Notes: generated from the sequence alone by a model not told the origin. A stretch of 64,000 nt of DNA from Chionoecetes opilio (GCA_016584305.1 JACEEZ010006411.1:1-64000); one strand, 5' to 3'; shown: positions 23,881-35,300, numbered from the stretch's first letter. A program made the numbers and translations.

Positions 23881-24564
23881 AAGGTTAGAACATTTTATCT
23901 TGACAGTCTTTCCTTGTATGATAAATTTTATTTTAAGCTTAGGATGTGATGCTTGTCCCTTAATACAACTTTATTAGGAGTGGCCATGACTGAATACTTC
24001 TAGGAGTGGCCATGACTGAATACTTCCCATTAGTTTCGGTTTATACTCCACTCCTACATGCTCCCTCCACTCTTGTAAGTATTCCAAAAATATCCTTCTA
24101 GCGACCCTCACACTCACATCTTCAGCATGACATTTCTGCAACACACTATGATCTCAGTCTAATTATGTTCTTAATTTTTTTACAGATATGATTAACCATC
24201 AGTGCTGTGTATGGGAGCAGAGGGATCTACGCTGCAGTACTAGCCAGCATGAGTCTTGATGGCAGGCTTCAGGCTTGTCCATCTCTGCAGCGGGTAACAG
24301 ATTTGTGTCTTCCTGGGAAATAACTCGTGCCGCCTCCCAGCATGGTACAAGGGATGGAAGGATGTTTCGTGTAGTAGGCGCTCTCTCCTGTCTCACATTG
24401 TAGTGTAGCAAATGAGGCCTGCTACTACGTCACCATTAGTATCATGAATGCCACTGATTGCCAGGAAATTCATTCATTAGTTATGGTCAACTCCCTCCTG
24501 CCAGAAACACTCCAGTATTTTCTCGAATCATGTATGGGGTACTGACTATGAATTAACATTTGTA
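23881..24564. other. Unassigned intergenic DNA
   Basis: A 25-30 bp direct duplication (TAGGAGTGGCCATGACTGAA, twice near 23,976-24,030) is the only structure I see. No coding signal. Confidence 0.45.
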
Positions 24565-25062
24565 CATTATGATCAGACAGTTCAACTGTTACACGTCAAT
24601 TCTGCTGAATTATAAGGCCAAGAGAACACCAGTGGTGAAACTGGAGACAAATAATTCCTGTAGCACACAAATTGTGCACTAAGATATACTGCACAATTTA
24701 GAGTGCTACAGGACACCTGTGGTGCACTCATGGCCATCATATGCCACTTATATCATTCAATACAATCTACGTGTAATAATGGTTTGTCAGATCATATAAT
24801 ATATGATCTGAAACCATTATTACACGTAGATTGTATTGAATTACAAGTGGCATATGATTGATGGCCATGAGAGCACCACAGGTGTCCTGTAGCACTCTTA
24901 AATTGTGCAGGATGTTTTAGTGAAACTATCACTTTGCTAATGGTGAGAAAAAAATGCTGTAGTAGAGGTTTGATTAGTCTATTTTCACCAGTGGTGGTCT
25001 CTTGGCCTTATAATTCAGCAGAATATACGTGTAGAAAACAGTTGAACTGTCTGATCATAATG
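24565..25062. mobile_element. Near-palindromic foldback element
   Basis: The left arm starts CATTATGATCAGACAGTTCA and the right arm ends with its reverse complement. The arms run inward through GAATTATAAGGCCAAGAGA, ACACCAGTGGTG, GTGCTACAGGACACCTGTGG and ATACAATCTACGTGTAATAA, meeting near 24,800 at ATATAATATATGATCTG. The right arm has a roughly 60-bp extra segment near 24,925-24,985. No open frame. Confidence 0.88.
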
Positions 25063-25578
25063 AACACAAGCTCTCCAATGATTTAAGGAAAGAATATATA
25101 TAATGTAGAAGGGCAAAGAGACATACATGTGTGCCTTCTGTTTTTATTTGATAGCCATATTCAGAAGTACATAATTTTCAAGTATGTTTACCACAAAAAT
25201 ATATATCCTACCCAAAAAAAAAAAAAAAAAATTCAAATATAATATAGTGGGAGAGTCTCTCGAACTCTTTTAACATCTAACTTAACCAGCATTTAGCCAA
25301 TTCAGCACTACGATGTGGAAGGTGGCCCCACCACGCCAGGGAATGGTGGGAGCACCGCACAATATATATACAGTGTGTGCTGAAGCCCCCCGCTGCTGCT
25401 GCTGCCGCCCCTCGTCCCCGCCCTGGCAGCCTTGAAGCATGGGTCAGCAAGAGTGAACTGGGCGCCGAAACTTGTAGTCCTGAAGGCGTGATAGATGGCA
25501 TGAAGAACTTGTTGATGCACTGCTGTACTAACTACTTGCCTTCTATCAACTACTTTGTTACACATGATCCTTGATGTC
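25063..25578. other. Unassigned intergenic DNA
   Basis: Contains an A run (25,218-25,232) and a GC-rich patch with (CTG)n/(CCG)n-like codons (25,385-25,430). Open frames here are low complexity, so I assign no gene. Confidence 0.4.
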
Positions 25579-25800
25579 TACCGTCAATAACACTAGTCCC
25601 CACTGCACTTACATCGCCAGGCGCCATATATTACGAATTCTAGCATCACTACAGATTTATATGCCCCTGAAGACGCATGCACAGTAGTCTATATTATGCA
25701 CCTGTCTTCAGTGGCACAATAAGTCTGTAGTGATGCTAAAATTCTTGATATATGGCTCCTGGCGGCATTAGTGCAGTGGCGACTAGTGTTATTGACGGTA
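25579..25800. mobile_element. Foldback MITE, TACCGT family, copy 1
   Basis: The left arm TACCGTCAATAACACTAGTC and the exact reverse complement at 25781-25800 bound a 222-bp element. Its arms also share CGCCAGG, GCCATATAT, TAGCATCACTACAGA and CACTGAAGAC or close variants. A related element lies at 50250-50730. Confidence 0.88.
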
Positions 25801-26566
25801 ACACATCCCAAGACTTCAATCAATCAATTGTTTAGGCAAATGTTTCACATATGCTTTAACATTACAATATGTACTTCCTTGTCTTAATGACTCCACAGTA
25901 ATTGCTCTGTTTGACTCAAATTTGATTAAGAACAGTTATCTTGATTAATTAACGTGTTCCCGTCAAGCAAGTAACTAGTCCAGGCAGTGGCCATCATTAA
26001 TCATTGTTCTCATGCCATCTATTTGTGTCTTCAGAAACTCGGGCTTCACACCTCATCGTTCCCTCTCACAGACCTCATTGACTCCAGGCCTCAACACGCT
26101 GCCTCTGGTCATAGTTGTCTGCTGCACACTGGGTCACGCCTTCACACAGGAGCCCGGCAGCTCTTCACAGCTCCTGGAAAAAGAAAAAAAAAATTCATAT
26201 AACAATTTGCACAACAGGATTTTTATTTTATTTTAATATTCATGGTCCCGAAGTTGCGTACAGGCTATGGGCAGCCCGGCAAGGATCATCAGCCAAGCCT
26301 AGCGTGGTAGCCTTTAATAAAGCAAAATTATTTTTTGCATTCTTTACTGGGTTTTTTTAGAACTTGACAAAGTAAAAGAAAGGTGTATTGAAATTACTTT
26401 TCTAATAATAAAAAAAAATATATAAAAAAGCGCACGTATCACATTGTATCAAAAAGCGGACGGCCGGGGTAGCAATCATAAATCGACGACTAGTTGTATA
26501 TACAAATGGCTCTTTGATAAAATACCACATGTACCTACTCACCCGGTTGGGCTGGAGATGAGCCAG
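25801..26566. other. Intergenic DNA including the probable HAX1 3' UTR
   Basis: On the minus strand an AATAAA (plus TTTATT near 26,222-26,227) lies about 340 bases beyond the HAX1 stop and is a plausible polyadenylation signal. The rest shows no coding signal. Confidence 0.45.
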
Positions 26567-29500
26567 TCAATGACTTTCATCTTCAGGTTGTTTATGGGTC
26601 ACTGTCACCTCCTCTCGGCCACTGCTGTCTCGGTACTTCTTGGTCTCCTCTACAGACTGTAAGTAACAAGCATAAAATAATGAAGACAATCTATACACAT
26701 GAAAATACATGTGTAATTGCACGGATCTGCAATCGGCATTATGAAGAATAATTACCAATCAATTTTTTGTTCACATATTTGCATAGACTCAAAGATTGAA
26801 TCAACATAAACTTCAAATATGACTAGACTAAAAAAAGTCTTAACCACCGCGGGTACTTACTCCGTCTGGTCTTCTGATGGTGACAATAGACTGTGAATAA
26901 AATTTCTGCCTGACTCCTGTGTGGGGTGAGGCAGGGGACTCAGGATGGGGCCACCATGGCGCTGGGCTTTGTGGTGACTCGTGGGAGTAGCCGGGGCCAC
27001 CTTCTGGTAGCTTTGATAGATCCTCTGACACCCTATCAGAAGAAACTTGATAAAAAAAAAAATATGCAAAAGGGATGTTAGGAGACAAATATGTACTTAC
27101 ACAACTGATGGTAAATAAAACTTGACATCAAGGGTGCTAGACTGTCTACACATAAACCCATCAGGGTGGCTCAGTTGGTAGAGCTGTGGGCTCGCGTGCA
27201 GCGTCCCTGCATTCAGTCAGCGGTTCGAGCCCACCAGGTTCGTGGTGGCGCTTTGTATAGTCAATAACCTTGTCATTGGTACTTGCAAAGTGTCTAGATA
27301 GGATCAAAGTATCTTATCTTATCTGTCTACACATCAACAAAGATGGTGGTGAGGACACTGCCATAACACACACTGTACCTGTCATCAATGTCCGAATCTG
27401 TTTTCTTCATTAGCGACTCCCTTGAGTGGTCCTCGGAATCTGGTCCTGATCCAAATTCAGGAAGGTGCCCTGAAATGACGTGTCACTGAGGCTATGGTTA
27501 CAAGACCCATCTTTGAAAAATGACTTAAGACAACCTATAGTGTTAAAGAACATGAAATTGCACGAAAGATGGATACTGAGAACTAGGTTTGGATAAGAAC
27601 ATAATTATCACCATGGAACTTCAGACTAGAGCGAAATGTAAAGTGTGAGCAAGACAACTAAACCAATATGACAGAATACACATTATGACAAAAAAAAAGA
27701 TGTGTTTGGCATATCTATAGGAAAAATATCAGAAGCTATAAGGCCTGTTGGCAGCATTAAGCTGGTAAATGTCAGAGCATGGAGAGGGAATGCATAAAAG
27801 ATTGATGAGATCTGAAAGGAACAAAACTGTCCTCAATCTCACAAGCATTGCCGTAATGTTGCCTCTCTTACCCTTGACTCCCTTACCCACCCTAACCCTC
27901 ACCTCAGCTGCCATGCACTCCGGGAAGCTTCACAAAGTCTATAGTCGCCGCACCCTAAGTTGGGGAAAACTGGGCCACTCACTCCCCCCCTCTGAACGCA
28001 CGGGACCGGCTGAGATGTTGGGTGTTAGGGCTTAACTTAAAAGGATTCTCACCCAACACCTCAGCCAATCCTGCACACCCAGAAGGGGGGAGTGAAGATA
28101 CCCATACCAAAATACCCATTATCGCCAACTTAACGTGCGGCGACTATAGTTACTCCTCTAACATATACAGCTCATTGAAACTTCATTCATGACATTGAAC
28201 TCATAAAAGGCCCAGTTCACTTTTCTATATATTTCTTGTAATTTTTTTCCTTTCATAAAACCTAAAATCCTTCATAAAAGTATTGCAATGACTAGGGAAG
28301 CACTGCACCTGGGAATGGTGTTCCACCAGGAAACAATCCAAAGCTTTGGAAGATCCTGTCAAAGAGGCCGAAGGGGCTGCCAGGGAAGGGGTCTGTGAGC
28401 TGATTGAAGTCTTCTTGGCCGCCTTGAAAGCCCCACTGGTCACCCTCATGCCTGTTTAGGAAGAGAGGAACCATTTCTAGGGACACGGAAAACTTGTGCA
28501 GATACAATAATGCTCTCAATAACAGTGATGATGTGTAGGCTCCTTAATTAATCTGATGTATGTATATCTAAATTTCCTTGTTTGATTGTCCAAACTAAGG
28601 TGAATAAGAGGCAGTGCAACATGATGGAGACCTTGCAATCACCCCCCCTAAAAAACACTATCACTATGAGCTTTGAGTGTGAGGCGAGGTGACAACAACC
28701 ATGCCCGTGACATACAAGAGACAATACTAAAGTCTACGTCTCAAATGAGCAACCCACTGATGGCCTCCCAGCGATAGCAATCACCTGATACCAACCATCT
28801 CAAAAGTAGCAAATTGGCATAATCAATTGGCCAAAAGAAGCATCAGTCGACCACTATACTCTGTTTTTCTTAAAGAGGTGAAAAATCCTGACCCCTTGCT
28901 GCTTACTGACTGATATTTAATGCCAGAAGGGAATAGTACGGTTCTTCTTAATTTCAGTTGTATTTTATCATAGTTAATCATATTATAAGGTAAACTTAGG
29001 CATAATTTTAAGCATGAGACCTTAGGATAGAATTAAATTTTTGCCTCATAAAAAAAAAATAAGACTATAGTGACATGACTGACAACTATAAGATCTGAAC
29101 CTTGGCAAGAAAGCAGCAGTGTATGTAGATCTAAATTTCCTTGTTTGATGGCCCAAGCTAAGGTAAAAGAAGCCCATAGTGTATAGTATTACCCATAGTG
29201 TGGATGGGAGGGAGCAGGTGGTGGCACAGAGGGATCAGTGTCGGGCACCTTCAGCAGGGAGTCCCTCGGAGTCTGTGGGTCGGTGTCTTCCAGTGAATCT
29301 GAAATAAAAAGTCATTCTTTTCTTCATTAAATGTACATCAAGAAAAGTCGTCAAAGTAAATCAACACATTATTTATCAACCAACTCATACAATAATAGTC
29401 TGTTCTCTCCACGTACTATTTTTTGGTGGGGAATAGCCATGAAAAACGTGCTAATTCATCACTTGACTACTTTTGCATCTGCCACTGCCACTAAAATCAC

Positions 29501-31214
29501 TGCTCATTCCACCATTTAAGTTACTGATGTAAATAAGAAATAGTAATGGTCCCACAACAGAATGCCGAGGCAACCCATTTGTTACACTCTCCCATTAGAG
29601 GAAGTCACCAAAATAACGGAGATACCTCTTCCTGTTTTCTTTCAACAGTACAAGCCACGAGCAACAGTGTACAAGCTGCAGTAGGGAGTAATTATAACCT
29701 CTATAGGAGACAGTACCTGGCAGTGTCCATGCAGGGTGATGATGCATGTCCTGCATCAGACTTTCCAGCTGAGAAAACATGTCGTCTATCTGGCCGAAGA
29801 GGTGTTGATGTGGTGAGAACATTTCATCATTGAGGAAACCATCGTGAAAGAAGTGTTCCGATGGGTGTTGCCTATTGAAAAAATACAATAAACATGTCAT
29901 ACAGTACAGCTTTTCCTATTACAGGGGTTAGATTACATACACAAATGCCGAAAATGTATGGATATCTGTTGCCCTACCCAAAATGTATATACACCTGCAA
30001 TCTCCTATTCCTTTGCACAATTTTTAAAACCATAAAAACAGGTAAATAGCATGAGAAAAGCCACAGGAGTAATTGCAAAGGATATTTTGTAGATATATTG
30101 TATGATAGTTTGAAGTGAGTGTTACACTAGGGTAGGCACTTCAACAGAGGCTACGGGTCAAGGCAAGAAGTTTGATATAATAAAAAAAATCCTATGAACT
30201 CTTATGTATCCTAGTATGTATGTATGTACTTAGTAGTAGCATATATAAAGTCTTCAGAAAATTAAAAGATATGTGGATGAAAATGTAAATTTGAACTGAA
30301 TAGGCTATAGCATATGGAATATAACTGAAAACGTGTAATTTAGATAATGAAGGAAATATTATAAACGCCTACAATTCCTGTGAGTCCTGCGTGCTGTGAG
30401 CGTCTCTCTTCCTGACGATCTCCTCCCACGTGGGGCTTCTGAAAGGGTTCTCGTCTCCAGCGCCAGGTCTGAAAAATTGTCTCCAATATAGAAATTGCAT
30501 GTTTGTCTAGAACATTAACCCCTTGAGGCCCATATCGTAATTTCCATTGTAATTTGGCTGCCATTAGATGATTTTTAGTGAATTAAGTAATATTTTATAG
30601 ATTGACCTGTTTAGTATCCTTGTCGACTAATTAATTTGGTATATTCGGTTACTTTTCGTAATTTTATGGCTAACAACAGATGAATTTTTATAGCAAAGGA
30701 AAGATCTGGGCGTGAAGGGGTTAATTAATCTCTTACAATATGTTTCACCAAATTACTATAGTATCCATCAGAGGCAATGGAAGGTTGGGTATCTGGTATC
30801 TAATATAAGATTACTGTTGAAAGCACAAAGATGTAATGATTTAGAGCCATGCCTTCTTAACCCCCAACAATGGCATCAGGATTATGATCACCACCATTTA
30901 GGATGCATCTCTCTCATCTGAGAAAACCAACAAGGCAAGAGGTGGCCAAGACAGAAATACCTCAATAAAAATACACCCCATATATGCATTGTTGTTTCAT
31001 GCGTCACAACATACATCCAACCATCTGTTCCCGTGCTGGTGTCGTTTGCGAATACATTTACTGCCCAATTACGAAATTAAAAAAAAAAAAATAATAATAA
31101 TAATCTATACAAAAATTAATTTCTGATCACTTCCTACAGTGGAAATATATTTTTAAATGACGTGTTATTGTATTACCTGATATGATAACCCAACAATTTC
31201 CGTATCCAGTCCAT
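26567..31214 (-). CDS. HAX1: HCLS1-associated protein X-1 (HAX1) homologue
   Basis: HAX1 is a largely disordered mitochondrial/ER-associated adaptor with anti-apoptotic roles in animals. Eight exons join in consistent phase: 31214-31177, 30468-30373, 29871-29717, 29298-29193, 28451-28309, 27469-27379, 27032-26861 and 26656-26567. They give 296 aa against about 279 in human. The N-terminus is MDWIRKLLGYHI. An acidic/aromatic region has FFHDGFLNDEMFSPHQHLFG. TPRDSLLKVPD matches the human RDSMLKYPD box. A Gly/Pro/Phe-rich region carries GLFDRIFQSFGLFPGG. The conserved C-terminus has SIVTIRRPDG, then SVEETKKYRDSSGREEVTVT. The exon 2 donor GTAGGC is weak but fixed by phase. Introns carry a SINE and two short TIR elements. 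Family identity rests mainly on the C-terminal and RDSLL boxes, since the rest of HAX1 evolves fast. Confidence 0.9.
27158..27322 (+). mobile_element. tRNA-derived SINE (family B) in a HAX1 intron
   Basis: The head TGGCTCAGTTGGTAGAGC (A box) and GGTTCGAGCCC (B box) is followed by a roughly 80-bp tail ending in TATCT repeats. A 16-bp target duplication flanks it: CTGTCTACACATAAAC (27142-27157) and CTGTCTACACATCAAC (27323-27338), one mismatch. It is unrelated in body to family A. Confidence 0.9.
27939..28149. mobile_element. TIR element, CTATAGTC family, copy 1
   Basis: The left end CTATAGTCGCCGCACCCTAA and the right end, reversed, CTATAGTCGCCGCACGTTAA form arms of about 26 bp. Inside, AGCCCTAACACCCAACATC is matched in inverted orientation by GGTGTTGGGTG-like sequence, so much of the 211 bp can fold. 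It lies in HAX1 intron DNA. Confidence 0.85.
28854..29070. mobile_element. TIR element, CTATAGTC family, copy 2
   Basis: The ends are CTATACTCTG with TTTTTCTTAAAGAGGTGAAA and, reversed from the right, CTATAGTCTT with TTTTTTTTTATGAGGCAAAA. The segment AAATCCTGACCCCTTGCTGC is shared, inverted, with the 54612-54786 element. It is in a HAX1 intron, with no coding content. Confidence 0.75.
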
Positions 31215-32006
31215 CGCTATTCCGAGGAGAGCGGTGCGGCGTCACCTATTGCCTTCTGCGTCAGTCAAACACAGTTGTCCAGCCGTTCAGAGTTGCCTCC
31301 TGCAAGATGAGAAAACTTTCAGCATGATAAAGAAAACTGATTGCCTTAGACAATGCCTGTGGCTATGGGTGCAGTATTTGGGTTCTGCTGCAGTTCAAAA
31401 CCATACAAGGCATGCAGTTATAACCATCCTCAACTTGTAGATTTGATATTTATTACTTTGGCTAATATGTGTTTGGTCAGGTTATCCATGTATTGTATTA
31501 AGCTCCTAAATTATCAAAATTTAATGCTGTAAATCTGTGATTTTCGTCTCCCACCCAAAACCCCTGCATTCCCACCACTCCCCCAGGTTTGTTGGGTAGA
31601 CCGGTAGAGAGAAGGGGGCATCTCTCCACCACTTTATAATTACGTTTTAGAGGTATCTGAAGGGATCTGTGAGGGTCTGGAGGAAAAAAAAACAGTAATA
31701 AGGGCGGGAAAGGACTCTTACTTAGAGTTTTACCAAACCTTTTCAACAGCTTTCTGGAAAATAAAAAGATCTCCATCTGAAAAAACACAAATTTTAGGCC
31801 AGGAAAAATTGGCAGTCTCAGAAAATTACCGCGCAGTCCTTGTCCATTTTTAACGAAACGGTTAGATAGTAATTAATTATAAATACATCAACACTCACCG
31901 GTAAAAAATAGGGTATATTATGTATTAAACCAAATACGTAGCAGTTTTAAATCAATACACGATCAGAGGTTTAAAGTATCCTGAACGTTTCGTTCTCATC
32001 ATAAGG
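31215..32006. other. HAX1 upstream region
   Basis: CpG-containing sequence immediately upstream (31,215-31,265) is the likely HAX1 promoter/5' UTR. At 31,540-31,620 a dispersed repeat (CCACCCAAAACCCCTGCATT) recurs at 11,580 and 34,465. Nothing else is recognised. Confidence 0.45.
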
Positions 32007-32700
32007 AATATTTCGGTATTATTTTACGATGGCACCAAACTTCCCTACACAATTGGGAGCATGGTTTTTGTTTACCTTATTGTATTTTAAGAGACATTTT
32101 CTCTTTGAGCTTTCTGTCGCAAACCAATAGTTTCGGAGATATAGAACATTTTAGGTGGGAGGAGGAATATGTCTCCTTGTATACAAAATGCCTCCCTCTT
32201 CCTCTTCTTGTGACCTGCATCACTTTGTTTGGTATTTTATTAAACTTTTATTATTGGACCCAGTTAGGAGGTTAAAGGTTAGGTTAGGTTAAGTTAGGGA
32301 AATACTTTGGAACTCATCCTTCCGGCTTTGACTGAAATGAACTACCGCACTGTATTGTATGCTTATTGTATGCTTATTTTTGGGTAGGTATACTTCACAT
32401 CTGTAAAGGTTCCAGCGTGCGCTCGGCCTTGGTTAACCCACACGGCCGCTATGAAATATGAGGTGCCTCAAAAAATTATAAGTCCAGTCAAATCCACTCC
32501 CGAGCGCTTCCTAGCTAGACTGAGCCCCACTACACCCTTGACTACAGCTAGATAAGTAGTCCTTGTGTAAGGAACACGTAGTTTGCATGAACTATTGCAT
32601 ATATGGATATGAAATACTCTAAATTCGTACCACATCAATCTTTCTGATATATTTAAGCATATATATTGCATAATAATCATATAGGGGAATATATTGGTTT

Positions 32701-32729
32701 CTAATAAATACTCAGCGAGTATTTATTAG
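32701..32729. repeat. Perfect hairpin, 13-bp arms
   Basis: CTAATAAATACTC, loop AGC, GAGTATTTATTAG. It lies in the unique-sequence cargo of the 2.9-kb element, just before GCGACGTCACGTATGGCGG. Confidence 0.85.
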
Positions 32730-32775
32730 CGACGTCACGTATGGCGGAGGGTTCAACTGTTCACCTCGGTTCACT

Positions 32776-33060
32776 TCACTCACTGGCGGTCATGGGCACA
32801 GAAGGTTGTGGTGATGGTGACTTGTAGCTACGTACTATAATTTTATTAGGAGTGTAATAACGAGAAACCAAAGGACTTTGTGTGTGCGCCACAAACTCAT
32901 TTTGTAAACGAAAGGTTATTGCACTTGATAAACCTGCCACATTGGACTTTAATAGAAAATCAGTAGAAAATATTTGTTGTCGATAACTACCACTTAATAC
33001 GTAGTTATACAAATCACCCATCCTGTATAGCCTTTATAACATCGGTACCCGCCATTTGCC
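32776..33060 (-). other. Uncertain ORF or exon inside the 2.9-kb element
   Basis: An 81-codon frame (33021-32776) starts MGDLYNYVLSGSYRQQ. An alternative start with good context, GGCAAATGGCGG at about 33,050-33,060, reads MAGTDVIKAIQDG and would then need the donor GG|GTGATT. Composition looks less repetitive than its surroundings and GC rises near 32,730-32,800. I do not recognise a family. It could be captured host exon sequence, or nothing. Confidence 0.25.
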
Positions 33061-33284
33061 AGCCGTTACGGTGTATCTCAACTTTAAAGGTAAGTTGTAA
33101 GGACTATTTACTCATATATACAGTGTTTAATGATGTGATTATGATGCTAGGGTACATTGAGGCTTTAAATGTAGGGTGATAATTTTTCTGGGGATTTTCC
33201 TTAGATGGCTAGCGATTTTTCCCTAGATTGCAACTTTTTTTTTTTTTTTTTTTATTTCCTTTACTTTCTCAAGTCGTATCACAA

Positions 33285-33517
33285 CTAAGGTTAGGTTAGC
33301 AACTTGTAGGGGGTTATAGTAAGGTTATGTTAGTTACTTTTAGGGGGTTATAGTGAGGTTAAGTTAGTTACTTTTAAGGGGTTATAGTTAGGTTAGGTTA
33401 GTTACTTTTAAGGGGTTATAGTTAGGTTAGGTTAGTTACTTTAAAGGGGTTATAGTGAGGTTAGGTTAGTAACTTTCAGAGGGTTATAGTGAAGTTAAGT
33501 TAGTAACTTTTAGGGGG
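33285..33517. repeat. Tandem repeat of TTAGG-derived units
   Basis: About seven imperfect copies of a roughly 36-bp unit made of GGTTAGGTTAGTTACTTTTA and GGGGGTTATAGTGA. The array resumes at 34112-34165, after the nested element. Confidence 0.88.
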
Positions 33518-33525
33518 TTATAGTG

Positions 33526-34111
33526 GTATCCGTTGATTCGGGCCGCCAGTTGAAACAGGCCACCTATAGTAGCATGCATACCCAGCAGACAGTATACTTT
33601 GTGGTTAAGGTTAGGTTAGGTATACTTTGTGGTTAAGGTTAGGTTAGGTTCGGTTAGGTATACTTTGTGGTTAAGGTTAGGTTAGGTATACTTTGTGGTT
33701 AAGGTTAGGTTAGGTATACTTTGTGGTTAAGGTTAGGTTAGGTTAGGTTAGGTATACATTGTGGTTAAGGTTAAGGTTAGGTTAGGTTAGGTATACTTTG
33801 TGGTTAAGGTTAGGTTAGGTATACTTTGTGGTTAAGGTTAGGTTAGGTATACTTTGTGGTTAAGGTTAGGTTAGGTATACTTTGTGGTTAAGGTTAGGTT
33901 AGGTATACTTTGTGGTTAAGGTTAGGTTAGATTAGGTTAGGTTAGGTATACTTTGTGGTTAAGGTTAGGTTAGGTATACTTTGTGGTTAAGGTTAGGTTA
34001 GGTATACTTTGTGGTTAAGGTTAGGTTAGGTTTCATTAAAACCTATAAGGTTATACATAAATGCATGCTTGGTATGCATTTAATATAGGCGGCCTGATTC
34101 AACTGTATTCG
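33526..34111. mobile_element. Nested TIR element carrying a telomere-like minisatellite
   Basis: Its imperfect TIRs include GTTGATTCGGGCCGCC on the left and, reversed, GTTGAATCAGGCCGCC on the right, then CATGCATACC-type sequence. TTATAGTG flanks it on both sides (33518-33525, 34112-34119). About 450 bp of its interior is an array of TATACTTTGTGGTTAAGG plus two TTAGG units, about 14 copies. TTATAGTG is part of the flanking tandem unit, so the duplication is less decisive than elsewhere. Confidence 0.75.
33589..34045. repeat. 28-bp telomere-like minisatellite
   Basis: The unit is TATACTTTGTGGTTAAGG followed by TTAGGTTAGG. There are about 14 copies, some with extra TTAGG units, and one with ATACATTG. 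The same unit occurs once or twice in the element at 2618-3035. Confidence 0.95.
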
Positions 34112-34559
34112 TTATAGTGAGGTTAGGTTAGTAACTTTTAGGGGGTTATAGTGAGGTTAGGTTAGCAACCCTTAGGGGGTCCATGGGGGGCGCAGCCCCT
34201 TCTGGCTAGAAAGGTTAGGTTTTTCTTTGACCTCCTATGACCAGCAAGCATGGTGGCCTTATGGAAAACTTGGGTTTTTGGGTAGGGAAGGCAGACACGA
34301 CTCATTTATTGCTCTCCCAAAATTGTCCAAATCTATCAATTAAGGAAAATTCCCTTGCAATGGGTATCTAGGGAAATCCCTAATTTAGGGAATTCCCTAG
34401 ATTTTTACATATAGTGACTTTGATGATTTTTTTGGGAGCCATAAATCACTTATATTTGCTTCCCCCACCCAAAAACCCCGTATTCCCGCCAGTTCCCCAG
34501 GCTTGTTGGCTATAGGGGGAAGAAATTAAAAGATAGGGGTGAAGGACTTCTTCCAAAGT

Positions 34560-34662
34560 TTTACCTAAGTTAGGTTAGGTTCAGTTCAGTTCAGGTTTGG
34601 TTAGGTTAGGTTAGGTTAGGTTAGGTTAGGTTAGGTTAGGTTAGGTAAGGTAAGGTAAGGTA
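34560..34662. repeat. Interstitial (TTAGG)n tract
   Basis: Near-perfect GGTTA repeats, drifting to GGTAAGGTAAG at the right, inside the 2.9-kb element. TTAGG is the canonical telomere repeat of most arthropods. Confidence 0.92.
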
Positions 34663-34905
34663 GCCACGGGTGCGCCTCCGAAACGAAAGCGATGCAGGTC
34701 ACAAGAAGAGGAAGAGGGAGGCATTTTGTATACAAGGAGATGTATTCCTCCCCCCACCTAAAATGTTCTATATCTCCGAAACTATTGATTTGCGACGGAA
34801 AGCTCAAAGAGAAAATGTCTCTTAGAATACAATAAGGTAAACAAAAACCATGCTCCCAATTGTGTAGGGAAGTTTGGTGCCATCGTAAAAATTTACCAAT
34901 ATTTC

Positions 34906-35300
34906 TAGCCCCTGCAAGTCTTCTGAAATTAAAAATAACACAAGGGGGTCTGGGGGGGACGTAACCCCCCCCCCCCCCCACCCAGCAAGGTTAGGTTACG
35001 TAATCAATTCCCAGGTCAGGTTAGTTAGCTAGCAGAGGGGGTCTGACTGGGTGAGGCTCCCCCACTTATGTCAGGAGAGTTTTGGTCAAAACAGTGAAAC
35101 TGCATAGACCCGTAGATCAAAAATGGTTTCGTCCACCAAAGTGCGACAGCTGTTATTTCTGGAAATGTACCAATGTTACTCACCTGAGAGCAGTATCTTG
35201 GTTGTTGTTGGTGTCAAGGGCTGCGAGGATACCTGTGATCCCTGGGCAGGTCCTGTGAGGTACACACAGGCGGGGCAGCTGACCCTTCTTCCTCAGGAGG
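34906..35300. other. Unassigned intergenic DNA
   Basis: Contains a C run (34,964-34,979) and a short GGTTAGGTTA stretch. No coding signal. Confidence 0.4.

Larger units (their letters stand above)
32015..34897. mobile_element. 2.9-kb TIR element with an expanded telomere-like core
   Basis: Flanked by perfect 8-bp duplications AATATTTC (32007-32014 and 34898-34905). The left arm GGTATTATTTTACGATGGCA pairs with the right arm, reversed GGTAAATTTTTACGATGGCA. The roughly 240-bp arms share TTCCCTACACAATTGGGAGC, TTTCGGAGATAT, TTTTAGGTGGGAGG and CTCCCTCTTCCTCTTCTTGT. The left arm continues TTTGGTATTTTATTAAAC then GACCCAGTTAGG. The right arm is joined by GTAGCCACGGGTGCGCCTCC. Between them lie about 1 kb of non-repeated DNA, several TTAGG-type arrays and a nested TIR element (33526-34111). 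The same arms and inner junctions occur in the 554-bp element at 62542-63095. No transposase was seen. Confidence 0.88.

Noticed and set aside
27163..27240. Possible intact tRNA gene
   Set aside because: A and B boxes are present, but the acceptor stem does not close and the sequence continues into a SINE tail with a target duplication.
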